DNA of 40,964 nucleotides from Actinomycetes bacterium (GTDB taxonomy: Bacteria > Actinomycetota > Acidimicrobiia > Acidimicrobiales > UBA8190), in assembly GCA_021819525.1 (NCBI GenBank), contig JAKAQW010000012.1:1-40964 (forward strand). Reading direction: 5' to 3'. Shown here piece by piece: positions 26,389 to 36,379 of this stretch; positions within the stretch are counted from its first letter, which is position 1; each line of letters starts with the position of its first letter. The notes below the pieces were generated by a model. It saw nothing but the letters and a program-made list of their open reading frames with translations, made no database searches and had not been told where the DNA came from. The position numbers and the translations under genes were made by a program.

Positions 26389-26394
26389 AACGAC

Positions 26395-26421
26395 GATGAT
26401 AGCAGATCAGTGAGGATGATA
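26395..26421. promoter_or_regulatory. Two direct GATGATA repeats before vapB, candidate operator
   Basis: GATGATA at 26395-26401 and 26415-26421 lie exactly 20 bp apart, on the same face of the helix, 7 bp upstream of the vapB start. Ribbon-helix-helix antitoxins often bind such repeats. On the minus strand TATCATC could also supply a -10-like element. Confidence 0.35.
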
Positions 26422-26548
26422 ACGACTCTCAGGAGGGGGCGGAGGAGGCGGCTTGCGCAGGCGGTCACGCTGCAGTTTCAGCCGTGGGAGGAGGTCGACA
26501 GCTTCCCGACCACTTGTGGAGCAGTTGGAAGCCCGCGTAGGCATCTGT

Positions 26549-26655
26549 GGCCTCTGCCGCCTCTGCCGCCCGATCCAGCCCTAATAGCGCCGTTCGACGA
26601 CGCCACCTGAGGCCGGGTCCTCACCGCTCCGTGCCTCGGCGCGCACCACCTGGGC
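26549..26655. repeat. Diverged direct repeat, right copy (3' end of the intact chelatase gene)
   Basis: Partner of 25378-25480. It contains the stop codon at 26581 and the last coding bases of the AAA+/VWA chelatase subunit, so this is the parental copy. Confidence 0.75.
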
Positions 26656-29253
26656 GATCTCGTCGCCAGTCATCTCCCCTACTGCCACGTAACGCGCGCC
26701 CATGGTATCGGCCACCACGCCGGCGAGCCCGAGGCGGATGTCGCCGTCCTCCGCGTCGACCACCACGGCACGCACCCCTGCCCGACGGACCTCGCCGGCA
26801 GCCCCGAGCGCGGCGGAGAGCGGGTCGTTCCCCGGCGGTCCCGCGGTGGCACGCCCGTCGGTGATCAGCACCACCAGCGGCTGGTGGCCGCTGCGACTGG
26901 CGCTTCCCGCCACGTCGAGCGCCGTGAGTATCCCGGCGCCAAGTGGCGTGCGCCCGCCGGTGGCGAGCGCCGAGAGCCTGGCCCGGGCCACCTCCACGCT
27001 GCCGGTTGGCGCCAGGGCTACCGTCGCGGTGTCGCCACCGAAGGTCACCAACGCCACCCGGTCCCGGCGCTGGTAGGCGTCGAGCAGCAACGACAACGCC
27101 GCGCGCACCGCCGCGTCGATGCGCCGCGCTGCGCCCATCGACCCCGAGGCATCCACAGCCAGTACCACCAGCTGCCCGGTGCGTTGCTCGAACACCGCCT
27201 GGCGCACGTCGGTCGCCTCGACCTGCGACACACCTCGTGCCGCGGCGGCACGCACCGACGCACCCACTGCCACCTGTGACACCGGGCCATCGGGCACGGT
27301 GCTGCCGACGCGCCGACCCCGTTGGGCCTCTGCCAAACCCCGGCGACCCGCCGCCGTTGACCGCCTGGCGCGATCCCGCACCGCCCGACGATCGTCACCG
27401 AGCACGCCTCTCGCCCACGACGCCGTCGGTCGGCTCTCTGTCAGTCCCCAGCCGGCGTCCGTGGCCTGGTTGTCCGAGCTGGCGGGTTCGACACCCGCGA
27501 CAGGCAACGCCGGGGGGGATCCTCCTCCTGCGCTGCGGGACATGAGGCCGTCGGGTACGAAGCTGTCGGATCTGACGGCCTTCGGCCCCCGCTCACCGGC
27601 CGGCGCCGGGTCCTGGCGTCCTCGACCAGGCCCGAGAGCCGCCGCGTCGCCGGCTGCTGCGCTCCGTGTCGACCAGGCGGGCAGCGGTCGCACCGCTTGG
27701 TGTCGACCCGCACGCGACCCACCAGCTCCACGGTCCGTGGCGAACGCCGCGTCTGGACGAGCTGCACCGCGCCGTGAACCGCCCGTGCCATCTCCATCTC
27801 TACCGGAACTGCCTGCCCTGGCGCTCGAGGTCCCTGCCCTGGCGCTCGAAGCTCCTGTCTCGGCACTCGAGCTACCTGCCACGACGCCCGAAGCGCCTTC
27901 TCCGACGACCGAACTGTGCCCGCTGGCGCCAGGAGCGTCTCTCGCGGCGCGAGCGCCGGTGCCAGCGGCGTCCGAAGCATCCCCCTCGGCACCCGACGCT
28001 CGCCGACCATGGGTCCCTTCCCCAGCCCCAGCCCCAGCCTCTTTCCCAGCCCGAGCCCCAGCAGCTCGCATCGGAGCGAACGCCTCGTCGAGCGCGCACT
28101 GCAGCTCCTCGTCGGCGAGCTGCGGCGACTCGAACGGCGACCGGCGTCGACGGTGAGCCAGCGCGGCCGCAGCCACCTGCCGGACCTCTGCTTCCCCGGC
28201 CTCTGGGCGGCCTTCCCACCCGGCGAGCGCGGCGGCAGCCCGACAGCACACCAGATCGGCGCGCAACCCCTCGGCGCCGAGTGCCACACACAGCCGGGCG
28301 ACCTGTTCGACGAGCCCGCCGGCTAGCGGAGCGGGTCGAGCCCGCGCGAGACGCTCGGCCAGCGAGGCCTCGGCCCGCGCCCACTGGGCCACGAACCCAG
28401 CAGGATCGGCGTCGAAGGCGAGGCGGCGGCGGACCGCCTCTGCCCGCTGCGCCGCATCGGTCGGCGCGCTCACCTGGACGGCGAGACCGAACCGATCGAG
28501 GAATTGCGGCCGCAGCTCCCCCTCTTCGGGGTTCATCGATCCGAGCAGCACGAAGCGACTGGCGTGCTCGTGGGAGATCCCCTCGCGCTCGACCCGGTTC
28601 ACACCCGAGGCGGCGACGTCCAGCAAGACGTCGACGACATGGTCGGGCAACAGGTTCACCTCGTCGACGTAGAGCACCCCGCCGTCGGCCGCAGCCAGCA
28701 GACCAGGCGAGAAGCGTCCCTCGCCGTCGCGCAGCACCGCTTTCAGGTCTACCGTGCCGACGACGCGGTCCTCCGACGCGCCCACCGGCAGCTCCACGAA
28801 CGGGGCCCGGCCGGGAAGCACGCTCGCGAGTCCCCGTGCCGCGGTGGTCTTCGCGCTCCCCTTCTGGCCCCGCAGCAGCACGCCGCCGATGCCGCGGTCA
28901 ACCGCTGCGAGCACGAGTGCCAGCACGAGCGCCTCCTGGCCGACCACCGCAGAGAGCGGGTACACCGGTCGCTGCTCCACCCGCTCAGCGCGATTCGCGC
29001 CGCGTTCACTCACAGCCTCACCGGAGCGCTTCCTCGAACCCGCACGACCCTCGGTGCCGGCGACATCTCGCGGACTGCGATCGGCAGCGGGGCTCGGAGC
29101 AGCACCGGCACCGGCAGTAGGGCTCGGACTGGGACTCGGGGCAACACCGGCACCGGCACCGGCACCGGCACTGCTGTCGGGACCGGCATCCGCTGTGGGG
29201 CTCGGCGCAGCACCGGCAGTGGGGCTCGGGCTGGGACCGGGACTGGCGCTCAA
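26581..29253 (-). CDS. Fused AAA+/VWA chelatase subunit (ChlI/ChlD-like) partnering CobN
   Basis: 890 aa from TTG 29253, which overlaps the cobN stop (TTGA) behind GGGAGGA; ATG 29268 is the alternative. Residues 1-60 are a Pro/Ser/Ala/Gly tail built on DNA hexamer repeats. AAA+ domain: Walker A GQKGSAKT (129-136), Walker B VLYVDEVNLL (about 193-202). A long poorly conserved linker follows, then a VWA domain with MIDAS DASGSMG (from 701) and LITDGRAT. In aerobic cobalamin synthesis CobN needs an ATPase partner (CobS and CobT in proteobacteria); actinobacteria use such fused proteins. An open frame continues upstream to 29859 but is the antisense shadow of cobN. Confidence 0.88.
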   Translation of the reverse strand: MSASPGPSPSPTAGAAPSPTADAGPDSSAGAGAGAGVAPSPSPSPTAGAGAAPSPAADRSPRDVAGTEGRAGSRKRSGEAVSERGANRAERVEQRPVYPLSAVVGQEALVLALVLAAVDRGIGGVLLRGQKGSAKTTAARGLASVLPGRAPFVELPVGASEDRVVGTVDLKAVLRDGEGRFSPGLLAAADGGVLYVDEVNLLPDHVVDVLLDVAASGVNRVEREGISHEHASRFVLLGSMNPEEGELRPQFLDRFGLAVQVSAPTDAAQRAEAVRRRLAFDADPAGFVAQWARAEASLAERLARARPAPLAGGLVEQVARLCVALGAEGLRADLVCCRAAAALAGWEGRPEAGEAEVRQVAAAALAHRRRRSPFESPQLADEELQCALDEAFAPMRAAGARAGKEAGAGAGEGTHGRRASGAEGDASDAAGTGARAARDAPGASGHSSVVGEGASGVVAGSSSAETGASSARAGTSSARAGSSGRDGDGTGGSRRGAARPDAAFATDRGAGGSRAGRHQAVRPLPAWSTRSAAAGDAAALGPGRGRQDPAPAGERGPKAVRSDSFVPDGLMSRSAGGGSPPALPVAGVEPASSDNQATDAGWGLTESRPTASWARGVLGDDRRAVRDRARRSTAAGRRGLAEAQRGRRVGSTVPDGPVSQVAVGASVRAAAARGVSQVEATDVRQAVFEQRTGQLVVLAVDASGSMGAARRIDAAVRAALSLLLDAYQRRDRVALVTFGGDTATVALAPTGSVEVARARLSALATGGRTPLGAGILTALDVAGSASRSGHQPLVVLITDGRATAGPPGNDPLSAALGAAGEVRRAGVRAVVVDAEDGDIRLGLAGVVADTMGARYVAVGEMTGDEIAQVVRAEARSGEDPASGGVVERRY

Positions 29254-32200
29254 CGGTCTTCCTCCCATCCCTCGGCTTCGAGCAGCGCGCCGCCCAAGGT
29301 GCCCAACGCCGCATCCGAGGCCTGCCACAGCCCTCGGTCCGACGCCTCGAGGAGCCGCTCCGCGATGGAGCGCAGTGCCCACGGGTTCGACTGCTCCAAG
29401 AATTTCCGCACCTCGGGGTCGCCCACGTACGCCTCGGTCACCTTCTCGTACATCCAGTCCTCCACCACCCGGGCCGTAGCGTCGTAGCCGAACAGGTAGT
29501 CCACCGTGGCCGCCATCTCGAAGGCACCCTTGTAGCCGTGACGCATCATGGCGCCGATCCACTTCGGGTTCACCACCCGGCTGCGCACCACCCGGGCCGC
29601 CTCTTCCGCCAGAGAGCGCACGGTGGGCCGGGCTGGATCGGCGCTGTCGCCGAACCACGCTTTGGGCTGGCGACCGGTGATGGAGCGGATAGCTGCCACC
29701 ATGCCGCCGTGGTCCTGGAGATAGTCGTCGGAGTCGAAGATGTCGTGCTCCCGGTTGTCCTGGTTCTTCACCGCCACCTCCACGCCTGCGAGCCGGAGGC
29801 GCAGCGCATCGGCGTCCGGGGCGCCCATCGCGCCACGGCGGTACGACCATCCACCCCACGCCACGTACACCGCGGCCAGGTCGTCGTCGCTGCGCCAGTT
29901 GCGACCTTCGAGCAACGCCAGGATCCCCGAGCCGTACGCACCGGGCTTGGGCCCGAAGATGCGGGCCTCGTCGCCGCGACCCGCGAGCGGATTGGCCTCA
30001 GGCGGCTCGTCCAGCGCGCTCACCAGGCTCATCGCCTCGTCGATCAGGGACACGACGTGCGGGAAGGCGTCGCGAAAGAAGCCCGACACCCGCAAGGTGA
30101 CATCCACCCGAGGACGGCCCAGCTCGGCCAGCGGCACCACCGTCAGACCGGTCACCCGGCCCGACTCCTCTTCCCAGACCGGACGCACGCCGAGAAGCGC
30201 GAGCGCCTCGGCCACGTCGTCACCGGCAGTGCGCATGGCCGCGGTGCCCCAGACCACCAGGGCCACATGGCGCGGCACACGGCCTTCCTCGGCGACGTGG
30301 CGTTCCACCAGCCGTTCTGCCAGCGCCACGCCGACGGCCCACGCCAGGCGTGACGGGATGGCCCGCGGATCCACCGCGTAGAAGTTGCGGCCGGTGGGCA
30401 GCACGTGCGCGTGGCCCCTCGACGGCGCGCCGCTCGGGCCAGGGGGGACGAACCGGCCGTCGAGCGCGCCGAGCACCGCGTCGATCTCGCCTGCAGTGCC
30501 GGCCAGCGCAGGCGCCAGGCGTTCGCACACCCACCTCAGTACCTCGGCCACCGGCCCGATCGTGGGCACGGCGCTGTCTCGATCCTCGGCCTCAGGACCG
30601 CTGGGCACGGCTCGGGCGTTTGCCTGGTGCGCGGTGTGTGCCTGGTCCTGTCGGCCCGACTGCGCCGGCTCCTCGAAGCGGTCTTGCTCTACGGTGCTCC
30701 CCACTCCTTGCAGGTTCGCGAAATCGGAGTCCCCCAAAGGACCGGGCATGTGCCATCCGGCCTCCTGGCAGGCCGCCAGCAGCCGCCGGCACTCGGCTTC
30801 CACTGCATCCACCTCACGCCGGGCGCCACCTTCGAGATCCACGCCCAGCGCGCGGGCCACGACCTGGCGCAGCGACGGGAGCGGACCCTGAGCCAGGCGG
30901 GTGATCGCCAACACGAGATCCAGCTCGGCACCGCCCCCCGGTGGCTGGCCGAGCACGTGGAGCCCGCCACGGATCTGGGCGTCCTTCAGCTCGCAGAGGT
31001 AGCCGTCCACCTCGACCAGCAGGTCGTCGAACGCGGGATCCTCGAACGCCGGCGCCTCCGCGGCAACCAACCCCATGTCCCGGTGGATCTCGGCGGCGAC
31101 CAGGCAGTCCCAGACCTGGCGGCGCAGGGCCGGGAGCTTGGCCGGATCGAGCGACACCACACGGGCATGCTCGTCGAGCAGCTGTTCGAGACGAGCCAGG
31201 TCGTCGTAGGTGTCGGCCCTGGTGAGCGGCGGCACCAGATGGTCGACGATCACGGCGTGGGTGCGACGTTTGGCTTGCGTGCCTTCGCCCGGGTCGTTCA
31301 CCACGAACGGGTAGACGAGCGGCAGGTCACCGAGAGCCGCGTCTGGCGCGCACGACGCGGACGGCCCGACCCCTTTGCCCGGGAGCCATTCCAAGGTGCC
31401 GTGCTTGCCGAGGTGGACGATGGCGTCCGCCCCCCACACGGCGTCCAGCCAGCGGTAGAACGCGAGATAGTGATGCGTCGGCGCCAGGTCCGGCGAGTGG
31501 TAGACGGCCACGGGGTTCTCCCCGAAGCCCCGCGGCGGCTGCACCGCCACCAGCACTCCACCCAGGTCGATGCCGGAGAACACCAGCCGAGCGTCACCGG
31601 TGCCAGAGACCGAGCTCCCGCTTGCACCGACTACCCCGACTCTGCCTGGTGCCGGCCCCCAGGCGGCCGCCACCTGCTCGCGAAGCTCCTCGGGCAGGCC
31701 GGCGAACCATGCGGCGTAGGCCGCGCCGTCCATGGTCCCGAGCGCACGACCCAGCTGAGCGACGTCGAGCTCGCCGGCGCCGTAGGTGAGGCCGTCGGCC
31801 AGCTCCGCCATCAGGCTGTCACCGTCGGCAGGGATCCGCTCCACCTGGTACCCGGCGTCGGCCATCGCGTGGAGCAGCTCGACCACCGAGGCCGGGGTGT
31901 CGAGCCCCACCGCGTTGCCGAGCCGGCTGCGTTTGGTCGGGTAGGCCGACAGCACCAGCGCCACCCGCTTGTGGGCCGGAGGCTGGTGCCGGAGCCGGCC
32001 CAGGCGCACGGCGAGCCCGGCCACCCGCTCGGTGCGATCCGCCACGGTGCGGTACGCGCTCAGAGGGCTGCCCAAGATGTCGTCGTCGTCGACGACCTCT
32101 TTGAAGGAGAATGGCACCGAGACGATCCGACCGTCGAACTCCACCACGGCCACCGACATGGCCACATCGGTCGGGCCGAGCCCCGCAGCTGACGCCGCCC

Positions 32201-33002
32201 ACTGCGCGGACGGGGCCGTCGCGCACACCGCCTGGACGATCGGCACTCCCAGGGAGCCCAGTGCGCCCGCGTCCCAAGTGCCGGCCTCTTCGTCGAGACT
32301 GCCGGCTGCCAGGGTGGTGGTGAGCACCACGTCCACCTCCGCCTCGGCCAGCAGCGCGACCGCGGAGACGACCCCGTGCTCGTCGGGGCGCAGCGAGTAG
32401 GTCGCCACCGCCACCGGCCGCCCCCCGCGACGGCGCACCGCCGCGGCCAGGTCGTCGACGAACTGGGTGTTCCCGGCGAGAAGATGCGCGCGGTAGAAGA
32501 CGATGCCCACCGTCGGCGCCGCCTCAGCACCCTCAGGCGCACTGGACGGTACCGGGGGGTGGTACCACGTGGTGGTAGGCACCGGGGCCGGCGGATCGAA
32601 CCCGAACCCTTCGAGCAGCACGGTGTCGGCCACGAAGCGCAGCAGCTGGGTCACGTTCGCCACGCCGCCGTGGACCAGGTAGGCGAACGCCTCGGTGACG
32701 GTGGCCGACGCGACCGTGGACAGCCCGGTCAGCTCGGCGTCGGGCACGGACTCCCCGCCGAACGCCAGCAGTGCCACACCCCCCGACACGCAGCGCAGTC
32801 GTAGGTCGTCGAACTGTTCTCGCCAGGCCTGGCGGCCGCCGAGCAGCCGGACCAGCACGACACGCACGCCGTCGACGCTCGGCGCGCTGGGCAGCCGGTC
32901 CGGGTTCGCGCCGCGCACCGCTGGGAACCCCTCGGGCATCGACTCGGCCGCCACGCGCAGGGCGAGCAGCTCGGTGTCGGCGTTGGTGAGGAAGAGGATC
33001 AC
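29250..33002 (-). CDS. cobN: Cobaltochelatase large subunit CobN
   Basis: 1250 aa, normal for CobN/ChlH. Clear blocks include HLGKHGTLEWLPGKGVG, YPFVVNDPGEGTQAKRR, DIFDSDDYLQDHGG, and NPKWIGAMMRHGYKGAFEM. It inserts cobalt into hydrogenobyrinate a,c-diamide, powered by the ATPase subunit encoded next. GTG 33002 overlaps the preceding stop and follows GGAGG at 5 bp. A stretch near residues 755-810 (SDFANLQGVGSTVEQDRF and on) is hydrophilic and looks like a lineage-specific insert. Presence of CobN means the oxygen-dependent corrin route, though earlier cob genes are outside the window. Confidence 0.95.
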   Translation of the reverse strand: MILFLTNADTELLALRVAAESMPEGFPAVRGANPDRLPSAPSVDGVRVVLVRLLGGRQAWREQFDDLRLRCVSGGVALLAFGGESVPDAELTGLSTVASATVTEAFAYLVHGGVANVTQLLRFVADTVLLEGFGFDPPAPVPTTTWYHPPVPSSAPEGAEAAPTVGIVFYRAHLLAGNTQFVDDLAAAVRRRGGRPVAVATYSLRPDEHGVVSAVALLAEAEVDVVLTTTLAAGSLDEEAGTWDAGALGSLGVPIVQAVCATAPSAQWAASAAGLGPTDVAMSVAVVEFDGRIVSVPFSFKEVVDDDDILGSPLSAYRTVADRTERVAGLAVRLGRLRHQPPAHKRVALVLSAYPTKRSRLGNAVGLDTPASVVELLHAMADAGYQVERIPADGDSLMAELADGLTYGAGELDVAQLGRALGTMDGAAYAAWFAGLPEELREQVAAAWGPAPGRVGVVGASGSSVSGTGDARLVFSGIDLGGVLVAVQPPRGFGENPVAVYHSPDLAPTHHYLAFYRWLDAVWGADAIVHLGKHGTLEWLPGKGVGPSASCAPDAALGDLPLVYPFVVNDPGEGTQAKRRTHAVIVDHLVPPLTRADTYDDLARLEQLLDEHARVVSLDPAKLPALRRQVWDCLVAAEIHRDMGLVAAEAPAFEDPAFDDLLVEVDGYLCELKDAQIRGGLHVLGQPPGGGAELDLVLAITRLAQGPLPSLRQVVARALGVDLEGGARREVDAVEAECRRLLAACQEAGWHMPGPLGDSDFANLQGVGSTVEQDRFEEPAQSGRQDQAHTAHQANARAVPSGPEAEDRDSAVPTIGPVAEVLRWVCERLAPALAGTAGEIDAVLGALDGRFVPPGPSGAPSRGHAHVLPTGRNFYAVDPRAIPSRLAWAVGVALAERLVERHVAEEGRVPRHVALVVWGTAAMRTAGDDVAEALALLGVRPVWEEESGRVTGLTVVPLAELGRPRVDVTLRVSGFFRDAFPHVVSLIDEAMSLVSALDEPPEANPLAGRGDEARIFGPKPGAYGSGILALLEGRNWRSDDDLAAVYVAWGGWSYRRGAMGAPDADALRLRLAGVEVAVKNQDNREHDIFDSDDYLQDHGGMVAAIRSITGRQPKAWFGDSADPARPTVRSLAEEAARVVRSRVVNPKWIGAMMRHGYKGAFEMAATVDYLFGYDATARVVEDWMYEKVTEAYVGDPEVRKFLEQSNPWALRSIAERLLEASDRGLWQASDAALGTLGGALLEAEGWEEDR

Positions 33003-36000
33003 GGCACCTCCGTTCCTCGAAGATCACTGTGGTCTTTAGCCACCGGAGCACCGGACGGGGGATCTGTCGTTGCCTCGGGCAGGAGACTTCTCCGGACTCC
33101 GGCCGCCGCAGCACCCGGGAGGAGATCTCTCGGATCTGCGGCCACCGCCTCGCGCAGCGGGTCGCTCGTGCCTGCGGCCACCGCAGCACCAGGAGAGGGA
33201 TCTGGCACCTCGGGCGACGAGCACGCGCTCTGGGCACCGGGATGTCCGGCTGCGGCAATGAGCTCGAAGAGGCGAGGGAGGTCGAGGTGCACAGCCAGGG
33301 CGTCGGCCAGGCGGTCGATCCGGTCCTCACGGCGCTTCGCGAACGCCACAGTGCTCGAAGGGGGTGTGACCTGGCGTCGAGCAGCAGCCCATCGCAGCAG
33401 CCACAGCCGCACGTCGTCGTGCTCGAAGACGCCGTGGAGAGAGGTGCCGAGCACGCCGTGGTGGCGGTCGACCAGGCCTTCAGGCTCCTGCCCGTGCTCG
33501 TCGTCCAGAGCGAACCATGCGTCGACACCTGATGCATCGCCGGTGACGGCGGGTCTGCCGTGGTGGATCTCGTAGCCACCAGCCACGACGACGGTGCCTG
33601 GTAGACCCATAGGCGAAGCGCAGGCGCCGCTGGTCACCCCGGCGTCCATGTTCGCCTCATGGGGCGTTCTGCCATCTGCTGGCGCCCCGGGGACCCCCGG
33701 CTCCGCTACAGACCGAAGACCGCCATGGTCGGGGATCGCCAGCACACCGCGCCGGCGGCGGGTCACCTTGCTCCAGGCGAACTCGGTGACCACCGGGAGC
33801 CAGCCGAGACCGGCCACCGTCCCCGCACCGCTTTCCACCGTGTCTACGATCTGGCGGCCGAGCATCTGGTAGCCACCGCAGATCCCGACGATGAGCGGAC
33901 CGTTCGGTGCGCGCAACGCGCCCAACGTGCCGGCCAGCCCCCGGCGCCGGAGCCAGCCCAGATCCGCCACCGTCGCCTTGGTCCCCGGCAAGACCACCAC
34001 GTCGGGATCCCCCAGCTCCGCTGCGTGCTCCACCAGGCGGACCGACACCTCGGCGTCCCCGCCGAAGGCGTCGATGTCCGTGGCGTTCGACAGGTGCGGC
34101 AGCCGGAGCACGGCCACGTCGAGCGCCCGACGAGTGCCCGCCCGGGTCGACGGCACCGTCTCTGTTCCCGTCCCCGTCGGCGGCAGCGTCCCGGCCGGCG
34201 TCCCCGTCCCCGTCCCCGTCCCCGTTACCGGCGGGCACGGCGTTCCCGTCACCGGCACTACCCCCGTCGCCGGCGCCGTCCGCGCAGGCCGCACCGTCTC
34301 GGTTCCCCTCCCTGCGCCCGTGGCCATCTCCGTTCCCGGCGCACGCGGCGTTCCCGTAGCTTCCTCCGTCGACGCCCCGGTCGTCGCGGCGACGACCGTG
34401 TCCCGCTCCACCGGCGCAGGCGAAGCGCCAGTAGGGATACCAGTGGCGATAGCGGCGAGGCCCAGCGAGTCCTCGGCATCGAGGTCCAGACCGGCCAACC
34501 ACGGCACCACGCCGATCACCGGCACCCCCGTGCGCGCCACCAGCTCCGCTGTCCCGGGAGCGAGCAGCTCGGCGTCACCGCGAAACTTGTTGATCACGAA
34601 GCCGCCGACCAGCGAGGCCAACGCCGGCGGCAGCAGGGTCACCGTCCCGTAGAGCGAGGCGAACACCCCACCGCGGTCGATGTCTCCGACCAGCACCGCC
34701 GCCATGCCCGCGCGGCGGGCGAGACCCAGATTGACGAAGTCGCCGTCGAGGAGGTTGATCTCCGCCGGGCTCCCTGCTCCCTCGCAGATCACCACGTCGA
34801 ACCGGGCTCGCAGCTCAGCCAGTGACCGCTCCACGATCGGCGCCAGCTCCCGGCGAACCGATCGGTAGCCAGCTGCGTCGTGGACCGCCCAAGGCCGGCC
34901 GAGCACCACCACCTGGCTCGAGTGGGTGCCGGTGGGCTTGAGCAGGATCGGGTTCATAGAACGCTCGGCCGGGATCCCCGCTGCCATCGCCTGCACGGCC
35001 TGCGCCCGCCCGATCTCGGCACCGTCGTCGGTCACCCATGAGTTCAGCGCCATGTTCTGCGCCTTGAACGGCGCCACCCGGACGCCATGGCGCGCGAGCA
35101 GTCGGCACAGCCCAGTCACCAACGCGCTCTTGCCGGCGTCACTGCCGGTGCCGCACACCACCAACGCCCCCTGCAACCCGGCCCACGAGCGAGCTGCCGG
35201 GTCGGGTACGACCCTCCTCGGCGCCTGGCTCCGACTCTGGCGCCGCGGCGCATGGTCCGTACGCTCCATCGCTCGCCCGAGCGCACCGGCAAGCCGCTCG
35301 AGCCCGCGGTCGTCGGGCACAGCTACGCGCAGCACCGCCGGCATGCCGAACGAGGAGCACTCTCGCACCAGCACCCGCTCGCGAACAAGCGCCGCGCGCA
35401 GCCCTGCCGGCGCCTCGACCAGGACCCAGTTGGCCGACGAGGGTCGCGGGGACAGGCCGAAGCTCGTGAGCACGTCGGCCAGCTCGCGCCGTGCATCGGA
35501 CAGCGCAGCCTGCCATCGGGCCAGGTCGGCCCTGTCGAGCAGGTCGGGAAGGCAGCCTACAGCCAGGGCGTTCAGTGACCATCGTGGTCGACGCTCGCCC
35601 AATGCTCGCAGGAGCTGCTCGTCCGTGCTCACCACGTAGCCGATCCGCAGGCCCGGGCATGCGAACACCTTGGTGAGCGACCCGATCACCACTGCACCAT
35701 GGTCGGCATCTCCCCGCGTCCACGACCCGGTTGCCAGCGCATAGAACGCCTCGTCCCACACCGCAGCGGTGTCCTGCGCGCCGGCGAGCAGACCGAGGGG
35801 GTTGTTCGGGTTCGACCGCCACCGGCCAGCTTCGGGGTCCAGCGTCTCGAGGTGGCGTCGGTACAGCGAGAACTCCGGTTCGACCACCCACCCACGGCGA
35901 AGGACCGAAGCGACCAACGCTATGGCCTCAGCTCCTCCGTTCGTCAGGAGCACCTGGGTCGGCTCGACTCCGAGGGCGCCGGCCAGTGCTCGACGAGCGA

Positions 36001-36379
36001 TGGCTTCGTCGGGATAGCGACCGAGCACACCGGCTTCCAGGTGGCGAGCGACCACGGGCCGCAAGTCTCCGGCGAAGGGGTTCAGGCTGGCCGACAGGTC
36101 GAGCACGCTCGACACGGGCACACCGAGCCACCGAGCCACTGCCTCGACATCGCCACCGTGCGCACCAGAGGGGACGGCGATCTCCCCGTGGGTACCACCG
36201 CGCCCCGATGTCACCACGCCTTCTTGCGAATCGCTGACCTCCGTGAGCCCGCCCGGCGCCTGTGCTTCCCCGCGGCGCTCGTTCACAGCCGGCCCACCCG
36301 CCGCCACCACGCCTTCTTGCGAATCGCTGACCTCCGTGAGCCCGCCCGGCGCCTGTGCTTCCCCGCGGCGCTCGTTCAC
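32999..36379 (-). CDS. cobQ: Fusion of PLP threonine-phosphate decarboxylase-like (CobC/CobD) and cobyric acid synthase (CobQ)
   Basis: 1126 aa from GTG 36379, which overlaps the cbiB stop. Residues about 70-375 are a class I/II aminotransferase-fold domain like CobC/CobD (LDLSASLNPF, NPNNPLG, PLP Lys237 in SLTKVF); the loop before NPNNP is shorter than usual. From about 400 comes CobQ: GTGSDAGKSAL, FKAQNMALNSWVT, then a glutamine amidotransferase with Cys834 in GICGGYQMLG and His in GTSLHGVFEHD. Residues about 646-749 are a Thr/Gly/Pro-rich insert absent from ordinary CobQ. The first domain makes the aminopropanol phosphate arm, the second amidates cobyrinate side chains. A 93-bp tandem repeat covers its start. 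Confidence 0.9.
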   Translation of the reverse strand: MNERRGEAQAPGGLTEVSDSQEGVVAAGGPAVNERRGEAQAPGGLTEVSDSQEGVVTSGRGGTHGEIAVPSGAHGGDVEAVARWLGVPVSSVLDLSASLNPFAGDLRPVVARHLEAGVLGRYPDEAIARRALAGALGVEPTQVLLTNGGAEAIALVASVLRRGWVVEPEFSLYRRHLETLDPEAGRWRSNPNNPLGLLAGAQDTAAVWDEAFYALATGSWTRGDADHGAVVIGSLTKVFACPGLRIGYVVSTDEQLLRALGERRPRWSLNALAVGCLPDLLDRADLARWQAALSDARRELADVLTSFGLSPRPSSANWVLVEAPAGLRAALVRERVLVRECSSFGMPAVLRVAVPDDRGLERLAGALGRAMERTDHAPRRQSRSQAPRRVVPDPAARSWAGLQGALVVCGTGSDAGKSALVTGLCRLLARHGVRVAPFKAQNMALNSWVTDDGAEIGRAQAVQAMAAGIPAERSMNPILLKPTGTHSSQVVVLGRPWAVHDAAGYRSVRRELAPIVERSLAELRARFDVVICEGAGSPAEINLLDGDFVNLGLARRAGMAAVLVGDIDRGGVFASLYGTVTLLPPALASLVGGFVINKFRGDAELLAPGTAELVARTGVPVIGVVPWLAGLDLDAEDSLGLAAIATGIPTGASPAPVERDTVVAATTGASTEEATGTPRAPGTEMATGAGRGTETVRPARTAPATGVVPVTGTPCPPVTGTGTGTGTPAGTLPPTGTGTETVPSTRAGTRRALDVAVLRLPHLSNATDIDAFGGDAEVSVRLVEHAAELGDPDVVVLPGTKATVADLGWLRRRGLAGTLGALRAPNGPLIVGICGGYQMLGRQIVDTVESGAGTVAGLGWLPVVTEFAWSKVTRRRRGVLAIPDHGGLRSVAEPGVPGAPADGRTPHEANMDAGVTSGACASPMGLPGTVVVAGGYEIHHGRPAVTGDASGVDAWFALDDEHGQEPEGLVDRHHGVLGTSLHGVFEHDDVRLWLLRWAAARRQVTPPSSTVAFAKRREDRIDRLADALAVHLDLPRLFELIAAAGHPGAQSACSSPEVPDPSPGAAVAAGTSDPLREAVAADPRDLLPGAAAAGVRRSLLPEATTDPPSGAPVAKDHSDLRGTEVP

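Noticed and set aside
26581-29859. Longer form of the chelatase gene reaching 29859
   Set aside because: The extra 600 bases are antisense to the strongly conserved cobN end; the TTGA overlap with a ribosome site gives a better start.
27666-32192. Long plus-strand open frames opposite the chelatase and cobN genes
   Set aside because: Arg/Pro/His-rich readings with no motif, as expected from the antisense of high-GC genes.
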